Made by a program: the position numbers and the translations under genes
Origin: Patescibacteria group bacterium UBA1372
GTDB taxonomy: Bacteria > Patescibacteriota > Microgenomatia > UBA12405
Length of the DNA: 42,998 bases
Direction of reading: 5' to 3'
NCBI GenBank assembly: GCA_002306295.1
Contig: DBRI01000019.1
Span: 1-42,998, forward strand
Notes under the pieces: generated by a model
What the model saw: the letters and a program-made list of their open reading frames with translations, nothing else
Told to the model about the DNA's origin: nothing
Database searches by the model: none
Shown here: positions 9,401 to 17,222 of the stretch, one piece after another
How positions within the stretch are numbered: the stretch's first letter is position 1
How the letters are laid out: each line of letters starts with the position of its first letter

Positions 9401-10139
9401 CAGAAATTACTGATAAGATATCAATGTCTTTAACCGTAGATTCGAGGAAATTTATTAAACTTTCAAGTTTATCTTTTTCAGATTCAGCTCTATTTTTAAC
9501 TTTTTGAATATTTTGTTTTAAATTTACTTTAGCCTCGTCAATGGCAATAGCTTGTTGCTCTTTGTTTTTTATTTTGGAAGTTAAGTTGGCGGTTTCTTGT
9601 TGGTAGAGTTGATTTAGATCTTCAATTTGATCTTTGGAATCATTGTCAACCTGATCAGCTTTTTCTTTTAAGGCTTTGTCTAGATTTGATAAGGCTTCTT
9701 TTCTTTTGTTTTTCTCAACTGAAGTAACCAAAAACTTACTAAAATAGGCAACAGCTTCAAGCTTTTTTTGAGGAATATCTAAAATAATTGATATTGGAGA
9801 AGGTGAATTTTTTAGGTACCAGAGATGGACTACGGGAGTAGCCAGATCGATATGACCCATCCTTTCACGTCTAACTTTGGAAGTAGTGACTTCTACTCCA
9901 CATTTATCGCAAACAACACCTTTGAATCTGATTTTCTTATATTTACCACAATAACATTCATAATCACGGCTTGGTCCAAAGATTCTTTCGCAAAAGAGAC
10001 CATCTTTTTCTGGTCTCCAGGTACGGTAATTGATAGTTTCTGGTTTGGTAACTTCACCTTTTGACCAAGATAATATTTCTTCGGGTGAAGCTAATTGAAT
10101 TTTTAGACCGTCAAAGTCACTAACTGTTTTAAATTTCAT
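6405..10139 (-). CDS. rpoC: DNA-directed RNA polymerase subunit beta'
   Basis: Catalytic subunit of RNA polymerase. The Mg-binding NADFDGDQM motif lies near residue 545. The N-terminal zinc finger (CYCGK then CDKCGVEV, about residues 58-80) and the second zinc site (CGTSDF, then a Cys and CQKC, about 878-963) are intact. At 1244 aa it is shorter than the 1407-aa E. coli subunit. A lysine- and glutamate-rich, coiled-coil-like stretch occupies roughly residues 130-240. I place the start at the ATG of MKFKTVSDFDG (10139), which overlaps the rpoB stop by 11 bp; the longer open frame from 10184 only adds rpoB sequence. It continues into rpsL and rpsG. Confidence 0.97.
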   Translation of the reverse strand: MKFKTVSDFDGLKIQLASPEEILSWSKGEVTKPETINYRTWRPEKDGLFCERIFGPSRDYECYCGKYKKIRFKGVVCDKCGVEVTTSKVRRERMGHIDLATPVVHLWYLKNSPSPISIILDIPQKKLEAVAYFSKFLVTSVEKNKRKEALSNLDKALKEKADQVDNDSKDQIEDLNQLYQQETANLTSKIKNKEQQAIAIDEAKVNLKQNIQKVKNRAESEKDKLESLINFLESTVKDIDILSVISDEEYFYLSEFNADIFFTVGMGAEAILDVLGKMDLKSTLKNLKKELKKTTSKIKKNKILQKIRIIKGMLESETDPAWMVLTKIPVIPPDLRPMVQLTGGRFATSDLNDLYRRLINRNNRLKKLIRLGAPEIILRNEKRMLQEAVDSLIDSQKASRKRRQQSKRIPRSLSDLLRGKKGRFRRNLLGKRVDYSGRSVIVVGPELKLNEVGLPREMAMEIFKPFILRQLITLGLAPNIRSAKNLIDKKAEEVYDILEKVTKNKYVLLNRAPTLHKLSIQAFKPVLTDSLAIKLHPCVCAGFNADFDGDQMGVHLPLSKNSQREAKKLMLSSRNLLKPSDSSPVTVPSNEMAVGCYYITSVNSADIKKESDKSLKDVSIFSSVDELELAYQNRSIELRQLVAVRMPKIGIIKTSYGRILFNRILPDCFEYINTPISGKELRSIIVQSLKEAGRIRTVTLIDSLKEIGFFGFTLSGLTLSTVDCGLLQGKGKLITEAEKKVAEINNNFRMGLITSMEKDRLSQGIWMEVTEAIAEKTWETLDSDSPIKIVSGAGIKRASKDQIKQLSGMRGLMVDPMGRIVALPTKSNFREGLSVFEYVTGARGTRKGLADTALKTADAGYLTRRLADATHSSIIREHDCGTSDFLTVSKKDKDRERYFAKRILGRFLVNDVVDPVTKKLIAKKDQMIDDLLVETIESSSVESVDVRSPLYCQSLNGICQKCYGWDLSNRKLVDIGTPVGIIAAQSVGEPGTQLTLRTKHTGGVVGVDVTQGLPRVQELLEIRTPKLPSPLAEISGKVHVSETDEGYKIKLVGKDDANQEKIINYLLPSNIVLKVENGDLVGKGSPLCSGSLDVEEILSVRGLDAARRYLLDSVQFVYESQGISVHDKHFEIIIKEMSDKIKINYPGDTGFLYGQYVTRAVFKSENDKVRAEKGRVAKGKKVLLGLIKSALTTDSWLSSASFQQTTNVLTESSILGQVDHLIGLKENVIIGRLIPVGDPLNLFK

Positions 10140-13100
10140 TATCGTTTGTTTCAGGTTTTGTAATGTTGGTTGATTCAGATTCAAAGATATCTTCTAATTT
10201 AGCTTCTGACTCAGACTCAATTTGAGGTTCAGCCTGAATGGAATCATCAGAAAAATCTAGAATATTATCACTAATTTTATTGCCACCGGTTGGGGTAACG
10301 TTGATGGCTAAACCGGCCAATTCTTTGGTAAGAACTTTAAATGATTCAGGAGTAGCCGGGTCGGGAATGGGTTGGCCTTTAATTATAGCCTGGAAGGCTT
10401 TTGATCGACCCTCAAGATCATCTGATTTGATGGTCAACATCTCCTGTAAAATATGAGCGGCGCGGTGGGCTTCAAGAGCCCAGACTTCCATTTCTCCAAG
10501 TCTCTGTCCACCCATTCTGGCTTTTCCGCCAAGAGGCTGTTGAGTGACTAAGGAATAAGGTCCGGTAGATCTGGCGTGGACTTTGTCATCGACCATATGA
10601 ACTAATTTAATGACATAGCTTTTACCAACAACTGTTTTTTGGTGGAAGGCTTCTCCTGTACGACCGTCATATAATTGAGATTTAAAGTCATCAGAAAGAC
10701 CTGCGAGCTTGACCTCGGAACCAATTTTGTCTTCAGGATATTTGTCAAAAACTGGTACAAAATATTTTTTACCAAGCTTACTACCAGCTAAACCAAGAGC
10801 TGTTTCTAAGATCTGACCTAAATTCATACGAGAAATTACAGAAATTGGTGAAACGATTAAATCTATTGGAGTGCCATCTTCAAGCCTAGGCATATCATAT
10901 TCAGGCATAACTTTGCAGATAACACCTTTGTTTCCGTGACGACCAGAGATTTTGTCTCCCTCCTGAATTCGTCTTAACTGAGCTACATATACTTTAACAA
11001 TTTTACTAACTCCCGGATCCAGCTCGTCAGACTTGTCTCTATCAAGAACATTAATCTTAATAACTACACCACCTTCACCATTGGGAACTCTTAATGATGT
11101 ATCTTTAACCTCTTTGGCTTTTTCTCCAAAAATGGCTCTTAACAATCTTTCTTCGGCTGAAAGCTCTTTTTCACCACGAGGTTCAACTTTACCAACTAAA
11201 ATATCGTTTGGACCAACCGAAGCACCAATCATGACAATGCCATCTTCAGTAAGTTTTGACAATTCTACATCAGAGACATTGGGAATATCTCTGGTTAATT
11301 CTTCAGGACCAAGCTTTGTGTCGACAACTCTGGCTTCATATTCGTAAATTTGAATTGAGGTGAAAATATCTTGTTTGACTAATCTGTCAGAAATAACAAA
11401 AGAATCTTCAAAAGTCAGACCATCTATTGATGTGTAAGCAACTAAAATATTTTTACCAATTGAAAGATCACCATTTTCGGTGGATGGACCGTCGATTAAA
11501 AGTTGACCTGGTTGAACTTTTTGACCGGGAAGGGCAACAACTTTTTGATTGAAACAGGTACCATATGGACTGGTTCTGGAAAATTTGTTGGCAAAATAAG
11601 TTTCAGTTTTACCATCAGGACTGATAGTGCTTGGAAACTCTGAGTCTTGTTGAGGATCAACATTTTTATCAAGTTTGATAACTACTTTGGTAGCATCAGC
11701 TTCGATAACGGTGCCGGACCTATTGGCAAGAGTAGTTCTATGCATTGAAGAGGCGATAATTGGCTCCATACCTGTACCAACAATAGGAGTTTCGTTTTTG
11801 ATTAATGGGACGGCTTGACATTGCATGTGGGAACCCATAAGAGCCCGGGTAGCGTCATCGTGATCGACAAATGGAATTAGTGAGGCTGACACACCAACAA
11901 TTTCTCTAGGAACCAAATCAATATAGTCTACTTGATTTATGGGACCTTCAATAAACTCACCAAGGTGCCTGAAAGGTACCCAATCTTGTTTGATGTAGCC
12001 ATTTTCATCAATGTTTACTCCCAGATGAGTAACATGAGCATTGTATTCTGAGTCAACATCAAGATAAACATAATCATCGTTTACTTTGTAGCCTTTTTTA
12101 TCTTTAGTTACTTTTCTAAAAGGAGCTTCAATAAAGCCGTATTTATTTATTTTGGCGTATAATGCCAAATAATTCACAAGACCAATATTTGGACCTTCAG
12201 GAGATCTAACTGTACAAATACGTCCGTACTGAGAACTGTGAACATCTCTGATAGAAAATGAGGCTCTTTCTCTACTAATACCACCGATACCAACAACGGT
12301 TACTCTTCTAATCAAGTCAATTTCAGAAATTGGATTAGTTTGATCAAGAATTGAAGAAAGTTGGTTTGATCTAAAAAAGCTATTGAGGGCTGAAACTAAA
12401 GGCTGAGGGTTGATCATCTGGGAAGGAAGTGGCATTTCTTTGGTGGAAATTAGAGTCATTCTCTCTTTGACCATTCTTTCGAATCTGGCTAAAGCAGGTT
12501 TAACAGCTATTTCGGAAACGATCTCTCCAACTCTTCTAACTCGGCGATTAGCCAGGCTATCAATATCGTCGATTTGATGCAATTCACCTTTTTGAAGCTT
12601 GATAAGTCTTTTGATTGTTTCTATAACATCCTCTTTTAAAAGAATCCAATTGTCCGGATTTTGATCGTCGTTGCTCTTGTCGAATTTTTTATTGATCTTA
12701 TACCTACCAACCATACCTAATTCATAGGTTTTTAGGTTAAAAAATCTTTCATTGAAAACTTTTTGGGCATTTTCTAAAACTGCAGGCTCTCCCGGTCTGA
12801 TTTTTTTATAAAACTCTATCAGTGCTTCATCTTGGGTTTTACTTGAGTCGGCGGCAATAGTGTCTTTGATAAAATCAGAAAATTCTCCAATAAGTTGTTT
12901 GTCTGAGTAACCAGTTAGGGCTCTCAAAAAAATTGTGGCTGGTAATTTTCTACGTCGATTAACCCGAGCAAAAATTACATTTTTACGGCCGACAAAAAAT
13001 TCAAGCCAAGCTCCTCTAACTGGTCTGATTTCAGCGTTGTAAAGAACCTTACCCGTACCTTTGTCTTGTTCGCCGGTAAAATAAATCCCCGGAGATCTGA

Positions 13101-13497
13101 CTACTTGGCTAATTATTCCCCTTTCAATGCCACTTATAATGAAAGTGCCTTCAGAGGTCATAGTGGGAAGGTTTAAGAGGAAGACAACTTCTTCTTTCTG
13201 TTGACCAGTTCTTTTATTTGTTAGGATGGTTTTAACACGGACCGGAAGTGAATAATTTAAACCTTTTTCTTTACAATAATCAGTAGTATTTGTAATTGGG
13301 TCAAGGTAAACATCGCTAAATTCAAGTACCCAGTTGTTGCCGGTATAATCGACTATAGGGGAGACTGATTGAATAGTATGAGCGAAATCTTTTTGTAAAA
13401 ATTCTTTCCAGGATTCTTTTTGAACTTGAGAGAGGTTTAATTTGGGAAGATTTGGGTAATTTTTGCCCCAGTTAATTCTGTTAGTTTTCAAACTCAT
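10129..13497 (-). CDS. rpoB: DNA-directed RNA polymerase subunit beta
   Basis: The 1122-aa subunit shows the standard landmarks: RSPEGPNIGLV, the GRHGNKGV segment near the active site, and the C-terminal GGKARMGGQRLGEMEVWALEA that binds beta'. I use the ATG at 13497; a TTG one codon upstream is an alternative. The rifampicin-binding segment (residues 380-400) differs from E. coli at four drug-contact positions: Ser382, Ile383, Leu395 and Thr400 replace Gln513, Phe514, His526 and Ser531. The last 50 residues are an acidic, serine-rich tail. The gene is first in the rpoBC-rpsLG operon and has a consensus promoter (13558-13586). Confidence 0.97.
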   Translation of the reverse strand: MSLKTNRINWGKNYPNLPKLNLSQVQKESWKEFLQKDFAHTIQSVSPIVDYTGNNWVLEFSDVYLDPITNTTDYCKEKGLNYSLPVRVKTILTNKRTGQQKEEVVFLLNLPTMTSEGTFIISGIERGIISQVVRSPGIYFTGEQDKGTGKVLYNAEIRPVRGAWLEFFVGRKNVIFARVNRRRKLPATIFLRALTGYSDKQLIGEFSDFIKDTIAADSSKTQDEALIEFYKKIRPGEPAVLENAQKVFNERFFNLKTYELGMVGRYKINKKFDKSNDDQNPDNWILLKEDVIETIKRLIKLQKGELHQIDDIDSLANRRVRRVGEIVSEIAVKPALARFERMVKERMTLISTKEMPLPSQMINPQPLVSALNSFFRSNQLSSILDQTNPISEIDLIRRVTVVGIGGISRERASFSIRDVHSSQYGRICTVRSPEGPNIGLVNYLALYAKINKYGFIEAPFRKVTKDKKGYKVNDDYVYLDVDSEYNAHVTHLGVNIDENGYIKQDWVPFRHLGEFIEGPINQVDYIDLVPREIVGVSASLIPFVDHDDATRALMGSHMQCQAVPLIKNETPIVGTGMEPIIASSMHRTTLANRSGTVIEADATKVVIKLDKNVDPQQDSEFPSTISPDGKTETYFANKFSRTSPYGTCFNQKVVALPGQKVQPGQLLIDGPSTENGDLSIGKNILVAYTSIDGLTFEDSFVISDRLVKQDIFTSIQIYEYEARVVDTKLGPEELTRDIPNVSDVELSKLTEDGIVMIGASVGPNDILVGKVEPRGEKELSAEERLLRAIFGEKAKEVKDTSLRVPNGEGGVVIKINVLDRDKSDELDPGVSKIVKVYVAQLRRIQEGDKISGRHGNKGVICKVMPEYDMPRLEDGTPIDLIVSPISVISRMNLGQILETALGLAGSKLGKKYFVPVFDKYPEDKIGSEVKLAGLSDDFKSQLYDGRTGEAFHQKTVVGKSYVIKLVHMVDDKVHARSTGPYSLVTQQPLGGKARMGGQRLGEMEVWALEAHRAAHILQEMLTIKSDDLEGRSKAFQAIIKGQPIPDPATPESFKVLTKELAGLAINVTPTGGNKISDNILDFSDDSIQAEPQIESESEAKLEDIFESESTNITKPETNDNEI

Positions 13498-13530
13498 CAA
13501 TCTTTTTTGGGATTAAAAAAACATAATAAA

Positions 13531-13547
13531 AAGCCGCAATTGGGCTT
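13531..13547 (-). other. Terminator-like hairpin in the rpoB leader
   Basis: On the minus strand AAGCC (13547-13543), a 7-nt loop and GGCTT (13535-13531) are followed by more T residues. It begins about four nucleotides after the predicted transcription start. The stem is weak, so it may be a 5' stability hairpin rather than a working attenuator. Confidence 0.3.
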
Positions 13548-13557
13548 ACGTCTTGCT

Positions 13558-13586
13558 ATTATATATACACAGTAGGTACAGGTCAA
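13558..13586 (-). promoter_or_regulatory. Consensus sigma70 promoter for rpoB-rpoC-rpsL-rpsG
   Basis: On the minus strand TTGACC (13586-13581) and a perfect TATAAT (13563-13558) are separated by exactly 17 bp. The predicted start near 13551 gives a leader of about 54 nt. This is the best promoter in the window and fits a highly expressed operon. Confidence 0.75.
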
Positions 13587-13607
13587 TGGGTAAAAACCGA
13601 CTAATTT

Positions 13608-14483
13608 TTATTGGAGACTATCTAAATAGTCTGTTTCGGTAGGTGATGCAGATGGCGAACTTTCATTAATAGTACCACAATCATTGGTACTGCATACTAC
13701 TTTTGGTTGACCGTCTACTAATTGACACTGACAGGAATTGCAATCGTCTTCGGCAGGGAAAGATTGGCCGATTGAAAGGTAAACGTCGTTTACCAAACAT
13801 TTTTGGTCGTTTGATTCCGGTAGGCTAGTTGGTTCAATTTCTACTACGGGCTCTACTTTGGGCGTGTCTTGAGTTAGCTGCTGAAGTTTTAAATAATCTT
13901 TTACTAACAGGCCAACTATGACTATAAAAACAAGAGTAGACAAAATAAAAAGATATTTAAAAAAATTTGATTTTTTGGGAGGCAGAGGAACATCGTCAGT
14001 AGAGACGGGTGGCGAAACTGGAGGCGGAGGAGTCATTTGAGGAGGAGTAATGTCTGTTGACGATAAATCATCTTGAGTCGGAACTTCTTGGGGAGGTTGA
14101 TATTGGGGGGGTATCTGATGACTAAACTCATCTGAAGCTGGAGAAGGCTCCTGAACTGTAGGTGGCTCTGGGGTTGGAGAAATGTAATCTGAAGGTTTGG
14201 GAGCGTCATATTGAGATGGGCTGTCATCTTGAATGGGAAGATCGGGTTGAGGCGGTGTTTCAGACAGTGACAGATCTTGGGATTGAGGTTGTAAATCGTG
14301 ATCCGGTTGATTGATTAGGGTTTGGGGGGGAGAAGGTTGAGGACTTAGATCAGCGGGTTGTAAATTTTTGGTGTATTCATCTAGTATTTTTTTATATTTC
14401 TCTTCTTGATCTGGTTCGAGTGGAGGACCAGAGGTGGGTGGAGTTTCCTCTATGATTGGTTTTTGATCGTCGTTTGGATTCAT
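13608..14483 (-). CDS. Single-pass membrane protein with proline-rich cytosolic arm and pacifastin/VWC-like cysteine domain
   Basis: 291 aa. Residues 1-165 are rich in Pro, Gln, Ser and Asp with repeated PPQ/PSP-type blocks and no predicted fold. Residues about 174-195 form a membrane helix. The outside part ends in a compact domain with six cysteines at 228, 247, 250, 252, 263 and 268, spaced C-x18-C-x2-C-x1-C-x10-C-x4-C. The core CNSCQC, a Gly, then CSTNDC resembles the pacifastin-like/VWC fold known best from animal protease inhibitors and matrix proteins. The function here is unknown. It lies 31 bp behind a HAD gene and upstream of the rpoB promoter. Confidence 0.6.
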   Translation of the reverse strand: MNPNDDQKPIIEETPPTSGPPLEPDQEEKYKKILDEYTKNLQPADLSPQPSPPQTLINQPDHDLQPQSQDLSLSETPPQPDLPIQDDSPSQYDAPKPSDYISPTPEPPTVQEPSPASDEFSHQIPPQYQPPQEVPTQDDLSSTDITPPQMTPPPPVSPPVSTDDVPLPPKKSNFFKYLFILSTLVFIVIVGLLVKDYLKLQQLTQDTPKVEPVVEIEPTSLPESNDQKCLVNDVYLSIGQSFPAEDDCNSCQCQLVDGQPKVVCSTNDCGTINESSPSASPTETDYLDSLQ

Positions 14484-14514
14484 AGATTAATAATGTCAAA
14501 TATAACTGATAATT

Positions 14515-15126
14515 TCAACTATTGATGATAGTAAATATTTGAATAGGTTTGTCTATTAAATAGTCCGGATTCAGTTTTTGTAAATATGCCTTATCTGACA
14601 AACCCCAAGATACTGCAATTGAGATAAGGCCGGATTTTTTGGCTGCTTGAATATCTCGATCTTCGTCGCCGATATAAAATACAGGCTTGTCGTTGTACTC
14701 GTTTTTAATTTTTTTTAACACAGCTGCTTTTCCAAAAAAATCAGAAGAATATATATCTGAAAAATAAAGTAATTTATTATTTTTAATAAATTTTTTTATA
14801 TTTGACTTTGAATTTGATGATAATACACATAAATTGTGGGAAAGGGACAGTTTTTTTAATAGTGTTTTTATGCCCGGAAATGGTTTAGCTAAATGGACTG
14901 AATTGGAAAGATCTGTTTTAACCATTTTTGAGAGAGATAAAAGAGCCGTTTTTGATATATTGTGTTTTGAGAAGTAGGTACTAGCACCAATTAGTTTAAA
15001 TTCTGCAATTTTATTTTTTGTAATTTTAGGGAACTTATACTTAGACGAAAATTTGTTTACAGAATTTATCATTAGTTTAAAGCTGTCTGATAAAACTCCA
15101 TCCATGTCAAAAATTATTAGAGCCAT
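14515..15126 (-). CDS. HAD-superfamily hydrolase (phosphoglycolate-phosphatase-like)
   Basis: 203 aa with the HAD motifs in order: motif I DMDGVLSDS (Asp7 nucleophile, Asp9 acid/base), motif II LSSNSKS, a motif III lysine, and motif IV GDEDRDIQAAKKSG, which binds Mg. The helical cap between motifs I and II makes it a subfamily IA phosphatase of the Gph/beta-phosphoglucomutase type. It would remove phosphate from a small cytosolic metabolite; the substrate is not readable. It is divergent from miaB with a 40-bp shared upstream region. UGA stop, which shows that UGA is not recoded. Confidence 0.8.
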   Translation of the reverse strand: MALIIFDMDGVLSDSFKLMINSVNKFSSKYKFPKITKNKIAEFKLIGASTYFSKHNISKTALLSLSKMVKTDLSNSVHLAKPFPGIKTLLKKLSLSHNLCVLSSNSKSNIKKFIKNNKLLYFSDIYSSDFFGKAAVLKKIKNEYNDKPVFYIGDEDRDIQAAKKSGLISIAVSWGLSDKAYLQKLNPDYLIDKPIQIFTIINS

Positions 15127-15130
15127 TAGT

Positions 15131-15160
15131 TATGTTAATTGAACGACCTGGTAAAATCAA
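15131..15160. promoter_or_regulatory. Possible overlapping divergent promoters for the HAD gene and miaB
   Basis: On the minus strand TTGATT (15160-15155), a 17-bp spacer and TAACAT (15137-15132) lie 5 nt before the HAD ATG, which would make its mRNA leaderless. On the plus strand TATGTT (15131-15136) overlaps that -10 and would give miaB a leader of about 24 nt. Both -10 boxes are imperfect. Confidence 0.3.
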
Positions 15161-15166
15161 AAGGTA

Positions 15167-16243
15167 ATGAAATTTTATATAAAAACTTTTGGTTGTGTTC
15201 AAAATCAAGCTGATTCTGACCAAATAAGGCAAAGTCTGAAGCTGGCTGGTTATAAGCAGACAGACAAAATCGACAAAGCCAATGTGGTGGTGATTAATAG
15301 CTGTGTGGTCAGAGAATCGGCTGAAAATAGAGTTTATGGATTGATTGAAAATATTAAAGAGCTTAATAAAAAAAATAAGAAAAAGATAGATATTGTGGTG
15401 ACCGGATGTTTAGCCGGTTGGATAAAGCAAAATAATATTAAAAAGAGAGACGTCATGGCCAATTATTCTTGGGTTAAGTTTAAACAGATTGAGGATTTTG
15501 ATATATGGAGAGACAAACTTAGTATTATTAACAATAAATTGATTGTGCCAATTAGTTTTGGTTGTAATAATTTTTGCTCGTATTGTGTAGTGCCTTTTAG
15601 TAGAGGAAGAGAGGTATCAAGAAAATTTGAAGATATCGTACAGGACTGCAAAAAAGGAGTTGAACAGGGAATAAAAGAAGTTTTGTTGGTGGGTCAAAAT
15701 GTCAATTCTTATGGGGCCGATCTGGTAGGTGAAAAACAAAGTTTTAAAACAATGGGCAAAAATAGAATTTTTAGTCTATTTCCTGAAATACTGGCTAAAG
15801 TAGCGATGATGGGATTTGAAAAAGTATCTTTTATATCGTCAAATCCATGGGATTTTACAGATGAGTTGATTGAGGTAATAGCATCTAATAAAAATATTGA
15901 TAGATTAATTCACCTACCAGTTCAGGCTGGAGATGATTTGATTCTTAAAAAAATGAACAGAGGTTATACAACAAAAGAATACGAAAAGTTGGTTGGCAGA
16001 TTAAGACAAAAAATTAAAGGAGTTAAAATAAGTACAGATATAATTGTTGGATTTCCTGGAGAGACAGATGAAATTTTTGAGAAATCTTTTCAATTTTATA
16101 AAAAAATTGGTTTTGATATAGCTTATCTTAATAAATATAGTCAAAGGAATGGGACGGTGGCAGCAAAACTATACAAGGATGACATTCCACAAAGAATAAA
16201 AAAAGAAAGATGGCTAAGATTAGAAAAATTAATAAATAAATAA
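15167..16243 (+). CDS. miaB: MiaB-type tRNA methylthiotransferase lacking TRAM domain
   Basis: MiaB adds a methylthio group to i6A37 of tRNAs by radical-SAM chemistry. The N-terminal UPF0004 domain has its three cluster cysteines, Cys10 (FGCVQN), Cys46 (NSCVVRE) and Cys81 (TGCLAG). The radical-SAM motif is Cys133-x3-Cys137-x2-Cys140, followed by VVPFSRGREVSR and the MiaB-type VGQNVNSYG. These favour MiaB over RimO or MtaB. The protein has 358 residues, against about 440-470 for family members, and ends where the RNA-binding TRAM domain should begin. I see no frameshift remnant, because the next gene starts 1 bp downstream. AAAAGG precedes the start closely. Confidence 0.8.
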   Translation: MKFYIKTFGCVQNQADSDQIRQSLKLAGYKQTDKIDKANVVVINSCVVRESAENRVYGLIENIKELNKKNKKKIDIVVTGCLAGWIKQNNIKKRDVMANYSWVKFKQIEDFDIWRDKLSIINNKLIVPISFGCNNFCSYCVVPFSRGREVSRKFEDIVQDCKKGVEQGIKEVLLVGQNVNSYGADLVGEKQSFKTMGKNRIFSLFPEILAKVAMMGFEKVSFISSNPWDFTDELIEVIASNKNIDRLIHLPVQAGDDLILKKMNRGYTTKEYEKLVGRLRQKIKGVKISTDIIVGFPGETDEIFEKSFQFYKKIGFDIAYLNKYSQRNGTVAAKLYKDDIPQRIKKERWLRLEKLINK

Positions 16244-16244
16244 A

Positions 16245-17222
16245 ATGAGAAATAGAGAACTGCTTGATGTTTATGGTATGCAGTTAGATGAATATTCGGG
16301 TTTACTTACATGTGTCAATGAAAATTATCTCAGAAGTACGAGAAGAGTATTGGCTCCTATGTGTACAGAACTGGATAGATTATGTCCGTATTCACTGATA
16401 ACAGTCGGGAGTGATGGAAAAAAAGAAAGACATCCTCAATCAAAAACTGAGATAGTATATGTGTTTGAAAAACAAGAAATGGCACCTAGAGCACAGGATA
16501 TTGCGCAAATATTTAGACGTACTACTGGCAACACGTATTTTTATGAAACTTCGGAAGGTCAGCCTATGGTGGTATGTTTAGATCAAGAAACTCCTCTATC
16601 TTATGCTTTTAATAATTCGAGTTTAGTGTACCCCGACCGTGTATTGAATTCCGTGTTGGTTCTAGGCGATGAAAATATTCATTTAAAATCAAGGCTAAAG
16701 GTGCTTGAAGAGATGATTGGACCAGAAAGTGGGAAGATCAGACGTGAAATGCGTCAACAGAGAAATGAATATGGAAAAGCATGCAGAACTGCCACATATA
16801 GGGCTGTATCCTTATTTGATCCGGATACTGGGGTTCAATATTACGATGAAGATCGAAAAAGTTATGCATTAGGTTTTAAGACAAGTTTTTTGAGATTGAT
16901 GCAAAGAACTTTAGATTTATTGGTTAATGATGGAATAAAGAAGTATGGAATTAACATTAGACAAATAAAGGAAATGCCAACTTCTACAGTAGACAGAATT
17001 AAATATTTACAAAAAATTGGTTGGATAGAATCAGGGAATCAAGAGGTAGCAGCTGCCCAAGAAAGTTATTTGTGGTTTCTTAGAGAGTATCATAAAGCTC
17101 AAGAGGCTTATAAAAATAGAGGTTCAGGTGTAAATGTACCTTATAATTTATCTGAATTTCACAAACATAGGCTAAGTATGTTTGGGTTTGTTAGTGAAAC
17201 GACGGATTATAGACTAACGTAG
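16245..17222 (+). CDS. Nucleotidyltransferase-like protein (DUF294/GlnD-type) with altered active site
   Basis: 325 aa. The segment GSDGKKERHPQS (residues 55-66) resembles the G-S signature of DUF294/GlnD-type nucleotidyltransferases, where G-S-x-G-R-x-E-x-T precedes a D-x-D metal pair. Here the pair is replaced by Lys67-Thr68-Glu69, so only one carboxylate remains. Further on, YPDRVLNSVLVLGD resembles the strand that completes the active site in that family. The C-terminal half is helical and unrecognised. It follows miaB by 1 bp and overlaps the convergent mltG stop by 9 bp. Base composition is like its neighbours. It may be a binding protein rather than an enzyme; the family assignment itself is tentative. 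Confidence 0.45.
   Translation: MRNRELLDVYGMQLDEYSGLLTCVNENYLRSTRRVLAPMCTELDRLCPYSLITVGSDGKKERHPQSKTEIVYVFEKQEMAPRAQDIAQIFRRTTGNTYFYETSEGQPMVVCLDQETPLSYAFNNSSLVYPDRVLNSVLVLGDENIHLKSRLKVLEEMIGPESGKIRREMRQQRNEYGKACRTATYRAVSLFDPDTGVQYYDEDRKSYALGFKTSFLRLMQRTLDLLVNDGIKKYGINIRQIKEMPTSTVDRIKYLQKIGWIESGNQEVAAAQESYLWFLREYHKAQEAYKNRGSGVNVPYNLSEFHKHRLSMFGFVSETTDYRLT

Noticed and set aside
11033..11347. A 104-aa open frame on the plus strand inside rpoB.
   Set aside because: Antisense shadow of a highly conserved gene.
14033..14483. Repeats in the proline-rich arm as a CRISPR or tandem repeat array.
   Set aside because: The units are irregular in length and sequence at DNA level. They reflect Pro, Gln and Ser codons.
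14515..15126. An alternative genetic code with UGA as Gly, as in some CPR lineages.
   Set aside because: UGA ends several genes at the expected length (HAD, the 709-aa envelope protein, infB), and no in-frame UGA is needed in any conserved gene.
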